From Gammaproteobacteria bacterium (lineage in GTDB: Bacteria; Pseudomonadota; Gammaproteobacteria; Pseudomonadales; Azotimanducaceae), in the NCBI GenBank assembly GCA_002708765.1, contig PAPD01000018.1:67794-131793 (forward strand): 64,000 nt of DNA, in the 5' to 3' direction. The notes under the pieces were generated by a model. The model was not told the origin of the DNA, ran no database searches, and was given only the letters and a program-made list of their open reading frames with translations. Of this stretch, positions 16,836 to 25,386 are shown one piece after another (within the stretch, counting starts at the first letter, position 1; each line of letters starts with the position of its first letter). The translations under genes were made by a program, and so were the position numbers.

Positions 16836-18449
16836 ATGTCTGGATATCTAAAAGAAATTAGCAATATGGAAGCCCTATGTTCAAAACAAGGGGAGGCCTG
16901 GAAGGGAATAAACGCGGAATATGCAGCACGGATGAAGCTTCAGAACCGATTCCAATCTGGATTAGATATTGCACGTCATACCGCGGCTATTATGCGTTCA
17001 GACATGGCTGATTATGATAAGGATCCTTCAAAGTATACTCAATCACTGGGATGCTGGCATGGATTCGTAGCACAACAAAAAGCGATAGCCATAAAAAGAC
17101 ATCTTGGAACACTAAAAAAGAAATATATCTACCTATCGGGGTGGATGGTCGCAGCCCTCAGAAGCAATTTCGGTCCTCTGCCGGATCAGAGTATGCATGA
17201 AAAAACATCCGTGTCTTCCCTAATCAGAGAAATATATACATTTCTGAAGCAGGCTGATGCGGTTGAGCTAGAAAGAATTTTTAGTTCATTAGATGAATCC
17301 AGAGCAAACAACAATAAATCCGAGGAAAAAAATCTGTTAAGTCAAATTGATAACTTTGAAAGCCATGTTGTTCCAATAATCGCAGATATTGACGCGGGGT
17401 TCGGAAATGAGGAGGCTACATATCTCCTTGCTAAACAAATGATTGAAGCAGGTGCCTGCGCAATTCAGATTGAAAATCAGGTATCAGAAGTAAAACAATG
17501 CGGGCATCAGGCAGGAAAAGTCACCGTGCCTCATGAAGTATTCCTAGCCAAGGTTAACGCCATTAGGTACGCGTTCCTGGAGCTTGGAGTCGAGGATGGA
17601 ATCATCGTGGCGAGAACAGATTCTTTAGGAGCGGGTCTGACACAAATGGTACCGGTATCGAAAGAACCCGGAGATCTGGCTAGTCAATACAACTCTTTTC
17701 TTGAAACTGAAGAAATTAATAACGTAGCCGAACTTAAAGAACATGACATTACACTTCACCAAGGAGGGAAGTTGGTAAAACCAGTAAGATTAGATAACGG
17801 ATTGTATTCGTTTCGAGAAGGAACTGGCATAGATCGAGTAGTCCTGGACTGCGTTACAAGTTTAAGGCATGGGGCAGATTTGTTATGGATTGAAACAGAA
17901 AGGCCGAACGTAGCGCAGATCGCAGAGATGGTCAATAGAGTAAAAGAAGTTATCCCCGACGCAAAACTGGTCTACAACAATTCACCTTCTTTTAACTGGA
18001 CCCTGAAGTTTCGAGAGCAGGTCTATGAGGAATTAAAAAGCGAAGGGGAAGACCTGTCTAGCTATCCAGACCCTTCCAGTGACCCGCTAGGATTGATGAG
18101 CTCTGATCTTGACGATTCGGTGCTCGCGATAACAGCAGACAAATATATCCAGTCCTTCCAGTCAGACGCTTCAAGAGAAGCCGGGATATTCCACCACTTG
18201 ATCACCTTGCCTACATATCACGAAACTGCTCTGGGAGTCGACACTCTTGCGGAAGGATACTTCGGAAACGATGGGATGCTCGCATATGTTAAAGGCGTTC
18301 AACGAACAGAAATTCGAAGAAAAATGAATGTAGTGAAACATCAGGAAATGGCTGGAACAACTATAGGTGATCACCACAAAGAATATTTCGCAGGGGAGAA
18401 TGCGCTACTCGCAGGCGGGAACGAAAACACGATGAGCCAGTTTGGGTAA
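16836..18449 (+). CDS. aceA: Isocitrate lyase
   Basis: Cleaves isocitrate to glyoxylate and succinate, the first step of the glyoxylate shunt. The catalytic motif is K-Q-C-G-H-Q with Cys near residue 222. D-I-D-A-G-F-G-N near 180 and the G-C-W-H-G-F substrate region are also present, as is the conserved N-S-P-S-F-N-W near 380. At about 537 residues it is the longer form found in Pseudomonas and Acinetobacter-like bacteria rather than the 434-residue E. coli form. The ATG at 16836 is preferred to a GTG at 16821. No malate synthase is nearby. A strong hairpin terminator follows. Confidence 0.93.
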   Translation: MSGYLKEISNMEALCSKQGEAWKGINAEYAARMKLQNRFQSGLDIARHTAAIMRSDMADYDKDPSKYTQSLGCWHGFVAQQKAIAIKRHLGTLKKKYIYLSGWMVAALRSNFGPLPDQSMHEKTSVSSLIREIYTFLKQADAVELERIFSSLDESRANNNKSEEKNLLSQIDNFESHVVPIIADIDAGFGNEEATYLLAKQMIEAGACAIQIENQVSEVKQCGHQAGKVTVPHEVFLAKVNAIRYAFLELGVEDGIIVARTDSLGAGLTQMVPVSKEPGDLASQYNSFLETEEINNVAELKEHDITLHQGGKLVKPVRLDNGLYSFREGTGIDRVVLDCVTSLRHGADLLWIETERPNVAQIAEMVNRVKEVIPDAKLVYNNSPSFNWTLKFREQVYEELKSEGEDLSSYPDPSSDPLGLMSSDLDDSVLAITADKYIQSFQSDASREAGIFHHLITLPTYHETALGVDTLAEGYFGNDGMLAYVKGVQRTEIRRKMNVVKHQEMAGTTIGDHHKEYFAGENALLAGGNENTMSQFG

Positions 18450-18468
18450 GCGCCAATATTAACCTTAG

Positions 18469-18520
18469 AGGCCTTCTAATCTTAACCGAATAACCTAGAA
18501 GAGAAAGAAGGCCTAGTTTT
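18469..18520 (+). terminator. Probable terminator of aceA
   Basis: AGGCCTTCT (18469-18477) and AGAAGGCCT (18506-18514) form a 9-bp stem, with AGTTTT following. The loop is long (28 bases), so efficiency is uncertain, but the position 20 bases after the stop fits. Confidence 0.55.
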
Positions 18521-18576
18521 CGAAAATTATTTACTAATAGGAATATGATACTTTGGATCTAAAGAGCGCTCTGATT

Positions 18577-19338
18577 TCAAAGTCTTAACGCAGCATCAAG
18601 CTCTATCACTCTCCCGCTCAAGTAATCGTTTTCCATAATAAACCGTGCTGCATGGGCTACCTCTGAAGGTTCGCCTAATCTTTTAAGTGGAATTCCTGCG
18701 GACATTTTTTCAAGCGCTTCAGGTTTCATTCCTGCGACCATTTCAGTAGCAATAAAACCAGGGGCTATTGCAGCCGATCTAATTCCATAACGAGCAAGTT
18801 CCTTTGCCCACACCGTTGCCATAGCAGAAACTCCCGCTTTCGCAGCAGAATAATTGGTCTGCCCCGCGTTTCCTGCCTTGGAAATACTTGAAATATTAAT
18901 AATACATCCCGGAATATTTTTACTAATCATCCTTGTAGCTGCCTCCCGCCCACAGAGAAAAACACCCGTTAAATTCACGTCGATGACGGCCTGCCATTCA
19001 TCCAGGCTCATACGTTTTTGAATTTCGCCATCTTTAACCTTAATAAGCAGACCATCTCTTAATATTCCAGCATTGTTAACCAAACCATGGATCGCACCAT
19101 GAGCTTGCTCTAACTCATCAAATATACTAACTACATCTTCTTCCCTTGAAACATTGCAGATGTGGCTGGTTGCACGCACTCCAAGAGCCTCGCATTGCTT
19201 TACTGCTTCCGAAAGTGGCTTTTCATTTATGTCAATTAGGGACAGATTTGCCCCCGCAGTTGCAAACTCCAGAGCCATTGCCAATCCAAGCCCTTGTCCG
19301 CCTCCCGTTACAACTATGTTTTTATCCTTCAAATCCAT
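18577..19338 (-). CDS. SDR family oxidoreductase, FabG-like
   Basis: A 253-residue SDR with T-G-G-G-Q-G-L-G near residues 11-18, N-N-A-G near 90, I-S-S-I-S-K near 150 and the Tyr-Lys pair in N-Y-S-A-A-K near 163. Asp after the second strand (L-I-D-I-N) suggests NAD use. The C-end S-G-R-V-I-E-L-D-A is close to FabG/3-hydroxyacyl-CoA dehydrogenase relatives. It is not next to other fatty acid synthesis genes, so a role in beta-oxidation-like or other secondary metabolism is more likely than in core lipid synthesis. It is divergent from the acyl-CoA-dehydrogenase-like gene. Confidence 0.83.
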   Translation of the reverse strand: MDLKDKNIVVTGGGQGLGLAMALEFATAGANLSLIDINEKPLSEAVKQCEALGVRATSHICNVSREEDVVSIFDELEQAHGAIHGLVNNAGILRDGLLIKVKDGEIQKRMSLDEWQAVIDVNLTGVFLCGREAATRMISKNIPGCIINISSISKAGNAGQTNYSAAKAGVSAMATVWAKELARYGIRSAAIAPGFIATEMVAGMKPEALEKMSAGIPLKRLGEPSEVAHAARFIMENDYLSGRVIELDAALRL

Positions 19339-19635
19339 CTATCGCTCTCCACATTTCTAGTCAGTGCAAAGAACAAATAATACCTGCTTGAAGCAGAATT
19401 CGCATGGAGAGATTGGATATTGAATTGTAAAAACTTTGCGCTTTCCCAAAAAAGACTCGGGTAGGATATTTATTCCTAAATCAACGCTTCTTTTCAATTC
19501 TCGAATTGCTAAATCTATCCAGGAATTGTCCATCAATTTTTTATTCAGGCCTAAACATTTTACGATATCCCTTTTATTTTTAAGTAAAATCTGACTACAC
19601 TGTAGCCTACTACATTTTTATTTGAGGGCGATCTG
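19339..19635. promoter_or_regulatory. Divergent intergenic region with two operator-like repeats
   Basis: Nearly 300 bases between divergent genes without a coding signal. CTGCTTGAAGCAG at 19384-19396 is a 6-1-6 symmetric sequence and TGTAG-N4-CTACA at 19601-19614 lies about 20 bases before the start of the plus-strand gene. Both look like binding sites of dimeric regulators. No regulator gene is adjacent, so the assignment is only structural. Confidence 0.35.
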
Positions 19636-20853
19636 ATGCTTCGCGATGTCCATAGGCAAAGACTAGACAAAATTGAAGAAATGAGAGAAGAAATTCTCAA
19701 GGCAGGAGAGGAAGCTCAGGAAATGAAAAGACTCCCTGATTGGATTGTCGACAAGCTAGTGGACGAAGGATTTTTCCGATTTGCTCTGCCTAGCGAACTC
19801 GGTGGAGATAATGCCAGCTCTATGGAAACGATAGAGGTGCTAGAACACCTGGGGGCAATTGATGCATCGGTTTCATGGAATGTGATGCTTGGATCCGAGA
19901 TTAACGCAATGGCAGCAGGAGGCATGAATGCCGATTTAGCTAAGAAAATTTATGTTGATAACCCAAAAGTCGTAATGTGCGGTGGGGGCGGACCCGGAAC
20001 AAAACCCCCACGAGCGGAAAAACAAAAAGACGGTAGCGTTAAGGTATGGGGACAAAATACCTTTATATCAGGATGCCATAATGCAAGTTACTGTTTTATT
20101 GGCGCACCCTTAATGAACGGCGACGAACCCGAATTAGGAGAAGACGGCATGCCGATCTTCAAAATGTGGTTCCTTCCAAGAGATCAATGGGAAATAGTAA
20201 GAACCTGGGACGTGGCAGGAATGAGGGGCTCAGGCTCGGATGATGTCAAGACAGATGGCGGAATATGTCCTGCAGAATATACGGGAATAGATCTATTTGT
20301 GACACCGGCGAACTATGAAAACCCTGTCTATAGGATGCCGGTGCCGCTTAGACTAGCCTACAATAAATCGGCAGTAGCGTTAGGTGTAGCCAAAGGAGCT
20401 CTCGAAGCTTTCGCCGATATAGCTCAGAACAAGATTCCAATGCTCTCCTCAAAATCTCTGGCTCACAGACCTATAGCCCAGTACCGGATGGGTGAGGCAG
20501 AAGCTATGTATAGATCTTGCAGAAGCTGGCTAATGGATACAATGGAGGCAGTTGAGGATGAACTTAGAGATGGAGCAGAATTCCCTGGAGCAAAAACTAC
20601 TCAAGACGCCCGTTTAGCATGCGTGCACGCTTCGAACGAATGCATGAAAGTAGTAGATTTGTTGCATAACACAGCAGGCACGACCGGTATGCGAATGTTC
20701 AGTCCTCTTGAGCGAAAGTTAAGAGATGCACATGCTGCCGCAACTCATAGATGGGTAGCTCATCCGCTATACCAGGATCTTGGTTCTATACTTCTTGGAA
20801 ACGAAGCGGATCCAGAGTTTGCGGGTGGAAACGGCGCGCCTACAGCGAAATAG
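19636..20853 (+). CDS. Acyl-CoA-dehydrogenase-like flavoprotein
   Basis: A 405-residue protein of the acyl-CoA dehydrogenase fold. It has an N-terminal helical domain with L-P-S-E-L-G-G-D-N (near 54-62), a middle beta region with V-W-G-Q-N-T-F-I-S-G-C, and a helical C-terminal domain. The G-M-R-G-S-G-S-D-D-V motif near 197 occurs in both acyl-CoA dehydrogenases and the related flavin-dependent two-component monooxygenases (HsaA/HpaB-like group D). The low similarity to the catalytic Glu region of classical enzymes favours the hydroxylase or an uncharacterised branch. GAGGG lies 7 bases before the ATG. No reductase partner is adjacent. Confidence 0.78.
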   Translation: MLRDVHRQRLDKIEEMREEILKAGEEAQEMKRLPDWIVDKLVDEGFFRFALPSELGGDNASSMETIEVLEHLGAIDASVSWNVMLGSEINAMAAGGMNADLAKKIYVDNPKVVMCGGGGPGTKPPRAEKQKDGSVKVWGQNTFISGCHNASYCFIGAPLMNGDEPELGEDGMPIFKMWFLPRDQWEIVRTWDVAGMRGSGSDDVKTDGGICPAEYTGIDLFVTPANYENPVYRMPVPLRLAYNKSAVALGVAKGALEAFADIAQNKIPMLSSKSLAHRPIAQYRMGEAEAMYRSCRSWLMDTMEAVEDELRDGAEFPGAKTTQDARLACVHASNECMKVVDLLHNTAGTTGMRMFSPLERKLRDAHAAATHRWVAHPLYQDLGSILLGNEADPEFAGGNGAPTAK

Positions 20854-20926
20854 GTCTTGCTTTAATAGCTTGACGAGGAAACGCTTAACCTTTTAATAAG
20901 TTCCTGCGCTAGAGAGTGCTGTCAGA

Positions 20927-22060
20927 TTACGAATCAGTATAACTCTTTAGCCTGTCGCTGGCCGAGAGAAAGTCTTCCATGAAATCATAAACTACCTGTT
21001 TCGCTGAAGCGGATTCGTTCATTAATCCTACCCCCTGTCCCACCCAATATGTATTTAGCGCCTGCGCTTGAGAGTTTCCCAATTCAGCCAATTTGCCGAC
21101 TTTGTTTAGCGCAGGCTCACTAACTAAAGATTGCAAAGGCATAGGAAGAGGGTCAGGCGCACTGTTTTCTTCCCAGGCATCTGTCCAAACCGATCTAACC
21201 TGGCGAGAAAATTTTCCAGTTCGACTTCGAGTCCTGACAGTCTGGTTAGATTGTGTGGAAAGTAACTTTTTCTTTATCGAAGGCAATGTCTCTGCCTCTT
21301 CGGTGGTAAGCCAGACCGAGCCGGTCCATACCCCATGCGCACCCATCGCCATTGCCGCAGCCATTTGCCGACCAGTGACTATACCACCTGCGGCGAGAAC
21401 AGAGACACCTTGAAAATCTTTGAGCGCTTCTGTTATCTCGGGGACCAAGACCATGGTAGAAATTTCTCCGCAATGGCCTCCCGCCTCAGTGCCTGAACAG
21501 ATGATAACATCCACTCCGGCTTCGGCTTGTTTGATCGCATGCTGTTTATTTCCAATTAATGCTCCACAAGAAACGCCGAATTTATCCGATAATTCAAGCA
21601 TATGAGCTGGCGGCACCCCTAGGGCATTCACGATTAACTTCAGGGGGTGACTAAAGGCAACTTCTAAAATCTTTTTTGCGCTCTTCTCCCCCAAAAATCC
21701 ACGGTTATTGGCTTCAACTCCTGCATAAAGATCCGTAGTATCGATGCCATTTCTCGCCAGAATTCCTCCCGCAAAAGCCCTATGCTCTTCTGGGATCATC
21801 GATCCCAGTTCGGTTGAATTCTTTGACTCGTCCTTATTAGCCATCGTATTAGGAACTATAAGATCTACCCCATAGGAACGCCCATCTATATGATCATCAA
21901 TCCAAGAGAGTTCTATTTCCAACTGTTCTGAAGAAAATCCGGCGGCTCCCAGTACCCCCATGCCTCCGGCTTTGGAAACCTCAACCACAACATCTCGACA
22001 ATGAGAAAAAGCGATTAAAGGGAACTCTATATTTAACTTTTCACATATCGGTGATTTCAT
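20927..22060 (-). CDS. Nitronate monooxygenase-like flavoprotein
   Basis: A 377-residue TIM-barrel FMN protein. V-S-K-A-G-G-M-G-V-L-G-A-A-G near residues 28-41 and the C-S-G-T-E-A-G-G-H-C-G-E-I stretch near 190-202 match the nitronate monooxygenase (2-nitropropane dioxygenase) family; the His in that motif is the catalytic base in class I enzymes. V-L-A-A-G-G-I-V-T-G lines the phosphate site. Physiological substrates of such proteins are often unclear (nitronates, quinones or CoA esters such as enoyl-ACP in FabK relatives). It is convergent with the preceding flavoprotein and has no operon partner. Confidence 0.8.
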   Translation of the reverse strand: MKSPICEKLNIEFPLIAFSHCRDVVVEVSKAGGMGVLGAAGFSSEQLEIELSWIDDHIDGRSYGVDLIVPNTMANKDESKNSTELGSMIPEEHRAFAGGILARNGIDTTDLYAGVEANNRGFLGEKSAKKILEVAFSHPLKLIVNALGVPPAHMLELSDKFGVSCGALIGNKQHAIKQAEAGVDVIICSGTEAGGHCGEISTMVLVPEITEALKDFQGVSVLAAGGIVTGRQMAAAMAMGAHGVWTGSVWLTTEEAETLPSIKKKLLSTQSNQTVRTRSRTGKFSRQVRSVWTDAWEENSAPDPLPMPLQSLVSEPALNKVGKLAELGNSQAQALNTYWVGQGVGLMNESASAKQVVYDFMEDFLSASDRLKSYTDS

Positions 22061-22140
22061 GTCAGAACCCTCGAGAAAGAAGAATTTTCGCTCACTTAAA
22101 GGCTTAAGCGAATATGATAGTTAATAGACTTTATGAAAAA

Positions 22141-22941
22141 CTAAGGAATAAATCTAGCTAAAGCTATCCCCGACTCTCCTGAAACAGAATAGAGAAGGAA
22201 GGAATCAACATTCTCTTCAAAAAACAGGAATCTCTAAACTGATTAACCTCCCCCCCTTCGAAAAACTGCGTTGAAATGGTACCAAAGATGCGTCGGCTCC
22301 CACCCATGATTTTCCGGGTCTCATGAGCTCCAGAGAGCGGATAGCGGTCCACTCCATCCAGTTTCCTTTCAGAGCTAATCGAGATACATAAATTCTCTCA
22401 GGAGCATCGCCAACTCTAGACCAAAAAACATGGAGTTCATCATCATTTTTCCGTAGCGCACAATGCCGCATATTGGAATCAAACAAGGTTGGGCCTTACT
22501 AAAAATCTGTAAAACCATCAAACGATCTGTAGACGACCCCCGGAATAGCCAAAAAATAATAACTATCTTCTGTCTGAAATCGGTGCATGTAAGGGTTGCC
22601 CCATAATCGGGTGATAGTTCTTAGAATTAATTCTGTCTAAAGAAGTTGCTGCCCGGCTAACTCATTACGAAAAATTTCTAATCCAAGAAAATACATTACC
22701 AATCTTTTTTTTTGATAATCTATATGAACATCTGGAGACGTAATATGAAGTACCGTTTTATCGATTAAAAGGTCGTGCGGGTAATTAAGCTTCTTTTCTA
22801 ACGTTCTAACCTGGATCTGGTGCCTCGGTAAAAACCCCTGCTTCCTCAAGCTTAAAAGTGCAAGGCGAAAATATCTCCCAAGGGCTACTCAGATAATCTG
22901 AATATGCGAGTCGAATATAGGAACCTTTAGGCTCCGGTAAA
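22141..22941 (-). pseudogene. Decayed beta-propeller glycosidase-like gene, truncated at its 5' end by rpoD
   Basis: Read on the minus strand, one protein can be stitched together from several frames. The pieces are P-K-G-S-Y-I-R-L-A-Y-S-D (start near 22935), P-D-V-H-I-D-Y...V-M-Y-F-L-G-L-E, then G-N-P-Y-M-H...Y-Y-F-L-A-I-P-G-V-V-Y-R-S, then D-A-P-E-R-I-Y-V-S, and finally R-D-S...L-L-Y-S-V-S-G-E-S-G-I-A. Lesions seen: a stop and frameshift near 22806, a stop at 22637-22639, two consecutive stops at 22496-22501, a shift in a 7-C run (22250-22256) and one in a 6-A run (22219-22224). The N-terminal part is missing and the remnant abuts the rpoD stop. The motifs resemble five-bladed propeller glycosidase-like (GH43/GH32-type) proteins, from memory; the family is not certain but the decay is clear. 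Confidence 0.8.
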
Positions 22942-24849
22942 TTATCCCTCGATAAAACTTTTTAGTTGTTCAGATCGCGCAGGATGTCTTAATTTTCTAA
23001 GCGCTTTCGCTTCAATTTGACGAATTCTCTCTCTGGTCACAGAAAATTGTCGTCCAACCTCCTCGAGAGTATGGTCTGTATTCATATCAATCCCAAAACG
23101 CATCCGCAACACCTTCGCTTCTCTATCTGTTAGAGCAGTAAGCACATCAGTTGTTGTCTGTTTTAGTCCTTTATCTGAGGCGTGATCTAAAGGAGATTCA
23201 GCCGAAGTGTCACTAATCAAGTTCCACATAGTTGAATCATCATCATCACCAACAGGTGTTTCGAGAGAAATGGGCTGTTTTGCAACATCCAAGGCTTTCA
23301 GAACTTTTTCCTCAGGGAGCTCCATCTTTTCCGATAACTCTTCGATCGTTGGATTTCTTCCGAGATCCTGAACCAGTTGCCGGGTTAGTCTGTTTAATTT
23401 GTTAACCGTTTCCATCATGTGCACAGGAACTCGGATGGTCCTAGCCAAGTCTGATATGGATCGGGTGATCGCTTGGCGAATCCACCAAGTAGCATATGTA
23501 GAAAACTTAAAACCTCGACGATATTCAAATTTATCAACCGCTTTCATCAAACCAATATTCCCTTCTTGTATAAGATCAAGAAAGTGAAGTCCTCGATTGG
23601 TATATTTCTTCGCTATCGAAATAACTAATCTTAAATTGGCTTCTATCATATCTTTTTTAGCAGAACGAGTTTTCCCAACCGCCAGAAACAGTCTCCTATT
23701 CATGTCCTTTATTTCGGAAACTTCCATATTGGTTCGGTCAACGACTCGTTTTATCAGTTTGGTCGAATGACGAAGAGAAACTCGGGATTTTTTCAGTTGA
23801 TCTGCACACGAGGGATTTTTTTTAATCGCCAAGTCTATCCACTTTAAATCCGTCTCTTTCCCTAGATAGGCTTTCAGAAATAAGTCCTTGGAAAGCTTCC
23901 CTTTATTTATTGCCAGGTCTCTTATTTGTCTTTCTTGACTTCTGATTTCCTGCATATCTCGATGAACCAAATCTAACATCGGATCCATGATCGACGGCAC
24001 CAGCTTAAAAAGACTAAAAATATCAGAAAGAGTTTCAAGAGTTTTTTGAGTCTTATCCGATTTCTTACCATATTTTTTTAGAGCTTTCTGATAGGAATTA
24101 TAGGCCTTTTTTAGTTTTTTAAATCGATGATGGCCTAGATCTTGATCCAGCTTCCCGACATTATCTCCCTCTGTCACTTCGTAGTTTCCCGATGATTTAG
24201 CCTCGGCAATCTGGCTCATATCAGGAATTTCGTCTTCCGGATCCAAAAATCCGGCTATCGCACCAGACAAATCGCTATCTTCTTCAAGTATTTCTTCGTA
24301 AGAAGCTAGAACATATTCAACAACGCCCGGATAAACAGATATGGTAGACATAGTTTCTCTAATGCCTTCCTCTATACGTTTGGCAATTTTTATTTCTCCT
24401 TCTCTAGTTAGCAACGGGACCGTACCCATCTCACGCATATACATCCGAACAGGATCCATAGTTTTCACTACGTTATCCGATCCCCCTAGAATTAATCCGT
24501 CGGCACTCTCCTGAACTTCCGTTTCGCTCTTCGCATCCTGCGCATCGCCGGCTGTCTCAACAATGGAAATGCCCATTTCTTCAAACATGAGAACAATATT
24601 CTCAAAAGTGTCGGGCTCAGTTACACTCTGAGGAAGCGCTTCCGTTAATTGCTCATAAGTTAAATAACCCTCTTCTCTTCCCTTATCAATCAGCAACTTC
24701 AAACGAGATTCTTGACTCTCCTGCTCATCATCGTCCTCAAATTTTTTCCCTACAGCGAGCTCTTCTAAAGCATCTAGCTCATTAGTTCTGTTCTCCAGAT
24801 CGTCTTCATCAAGCATTACATCGAACTCAACATCATCGGAATTACTCAT
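22942..24849 (-). CDS. rpoD: RNA polymerase sigma factor RpoD (sigma-70)
   Basis: The housekeeping sigma factor, 635 residues. Seen in order: acidic region 1.1 (residues 1-100), the conserved [11 protein letters not shown] of region 1.2 near 130, the non-conserved insert, [15 protein letters not shown] (region 2.2) near 425, [10 protein letters not shown] (2.3-2.4) near 450, and the region 4.2 helix-turn-helix [10 protein letters not shown] near 605. Length is a little above the E. coli 613. Unlike many relatives, no dnaG or rpsU lies upstream, so it probably has its own promoter in the following gap. The end of the coding region meets a decayed gene. Confidence 0.97.
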   Translation of the reverse strand: MSNSDDVEFDVMLDEDDLENRTNELDALEELAVGKKFEDDDEQESQESRLKLLIDKGREEGYLTYEQLTEALPQSVTEPDTFENIVLMFEEMGISIVETAGDAQDAKSETEVQESADGLILGGSDNVVKTMDPVRMYMREMGTVPLLTREGEIKIAKRIEEGIRETMSTISVYPGVVEYVLASYEEILEEDSDLSGAIAGFLDPEDEIPDMSQIAEAKSSGNYEVTEGDNVGKLDQDLGHHRFKKLKKAYNSYQKALKKYGKKSDKTQKTLETLSDIFSLFKLVPSIMDPMLDLVHRDMQEIRSQERQIRDLAINKGKLSKDLFLKAYLGKETDLKWIDLAIKKNPSCADQLKKSRVSLRHSTKLIKRVVDRTNMEVSEIKDMNRRLFLAVGKTRSAKKDMIEANLRLVISIAKKYTNRGLHFLDLIQEGNIGLMKAVDKFEYRRGFKFSTYATWWIRQAITRSISDLARTIRVPVHMMETVNKLNRLTRQLVQDLGRNPTIEELSEKMELPEEKVLKALDVAKQPISLETPVGDDDDSTMWNLISDTSAESPLDHASDKGLKQTTTDVLTALTDREAKVLRMRFGIDMNTDHTLEEVGRQFSVTRERIRQIEAKALRKLRHPARSEQLKSFIEG

Positions 24850-24976
24850 AACATTCGCTCCTAAAAAAATATAGACGTTCCCATTTAACGAGCTGAAACT
24901 GGCAGTTCTTGTTGATTAACTTTCTCTATAAAAATCTAGTTTATTGGATATTCAAGCTGAGTAGCAGAACATCAAA

Positions 24977-25117
24977 ATGAAAAGACAGACAAAGTCTCGC
25001 GAGAACCTGGTAGCTAAAATACTTCATCAGGTAGGAAGAATTCAAGATCTGACCCCACGATTTTTTAAAAGATCTGAAAAAAACCTGATAAAAGCGTTTA
25101 AAGTCACAAAAACTTAA
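24977..25117 (+). CDS. Possible small basic protein (46 aa)
   Basis: An ATG-started frame of 46 codons, divergent from rpoD, encodes a strongly basic peptide (13 Lys/Arg residues) with F-F-K-R-S-E-K near its centre. It has no clear ribosome-binding site, and the frame ends inside an AT-rich hairpin that could act as its terminator. It may be chance; no family was recognised. Confidence 0.25.
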   Translation: MKRQTKSRENLVAKILHQVGRIQDLTPRFFKRSEKNLIKAFKVTKT

Positions 25118-25272
25118 CTTTTTGTCCTGGAAATATTAATGTTGACGCCTTTAGGAGGATTAACACCAGAATTCAATGCGTTATCGCGATTTCGTAACAA
25201 TTCCTTCATAGGAATCAAACAAATCTCCATTTTTTTGGCTTTTATTTCTGAAAGACTGCGCGTATATTAACT

Positions 25273-25352
25273 ATCTCACTAGCGAAAGCTGTATGCATAC
25301 CCAGTGTTCTCCTCGGCAGGAAGAAGACAAGCGCAGCTTCGCTAGTTGAGAC
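25273..25352. ncRNA. Structured RNA candidate (long bulged hairpin)
   Basis: The arms 25274-25291 and 25334-25351 pair over about 17 bp: TCTCA with TGAGA, CTAGCG with CGCTAG, AA with TT and GCTG with CAGC, interrupted only by one bulged T and one bulged A. Inside is a second hairpin, TTCTCC (25307-25312) with GGAAGAA (25319-25325). On the plus strand TATATT (about 25263-25268) lies just before it as a possible -10. There is no T-tract after it. It does not match tRNA, SRP, 6S or RNase P signatures. Strand is undecided; it starts 35 bases beyond the cysQ stop. Confidence 0.4.
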
Positions 25353-25386
25353 CAAAGAAAGCCTTCCTCTCCTAGAATAAGAAAGA

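Larger units (their letters stand above)
24850..25386. other. 537-base gap between rpoD and cysQ
   Basis: This stretch holds the likely rpoD promoter region, a small basic reading frame (24977-25117), an AT-rich hairpin ACAAAAA/TTTTTGT (25106-25125) and the 80-base structured element at 25273-25352. No tRNA, SRP RNA, 6S RNA or tmRNA consensus was found on either strand. dnaG, which often precedes rpoD, is absent. Confidence 0.6.

Noticed and set aside
25273-25352. SRP RNA, 6S RNA or tRNA at the rpoD-cysQ hairpin
   Set aside because: The SRP core GGAAGGNAGCAG, tRNA T-loop and 6S layout are not present on either strand.
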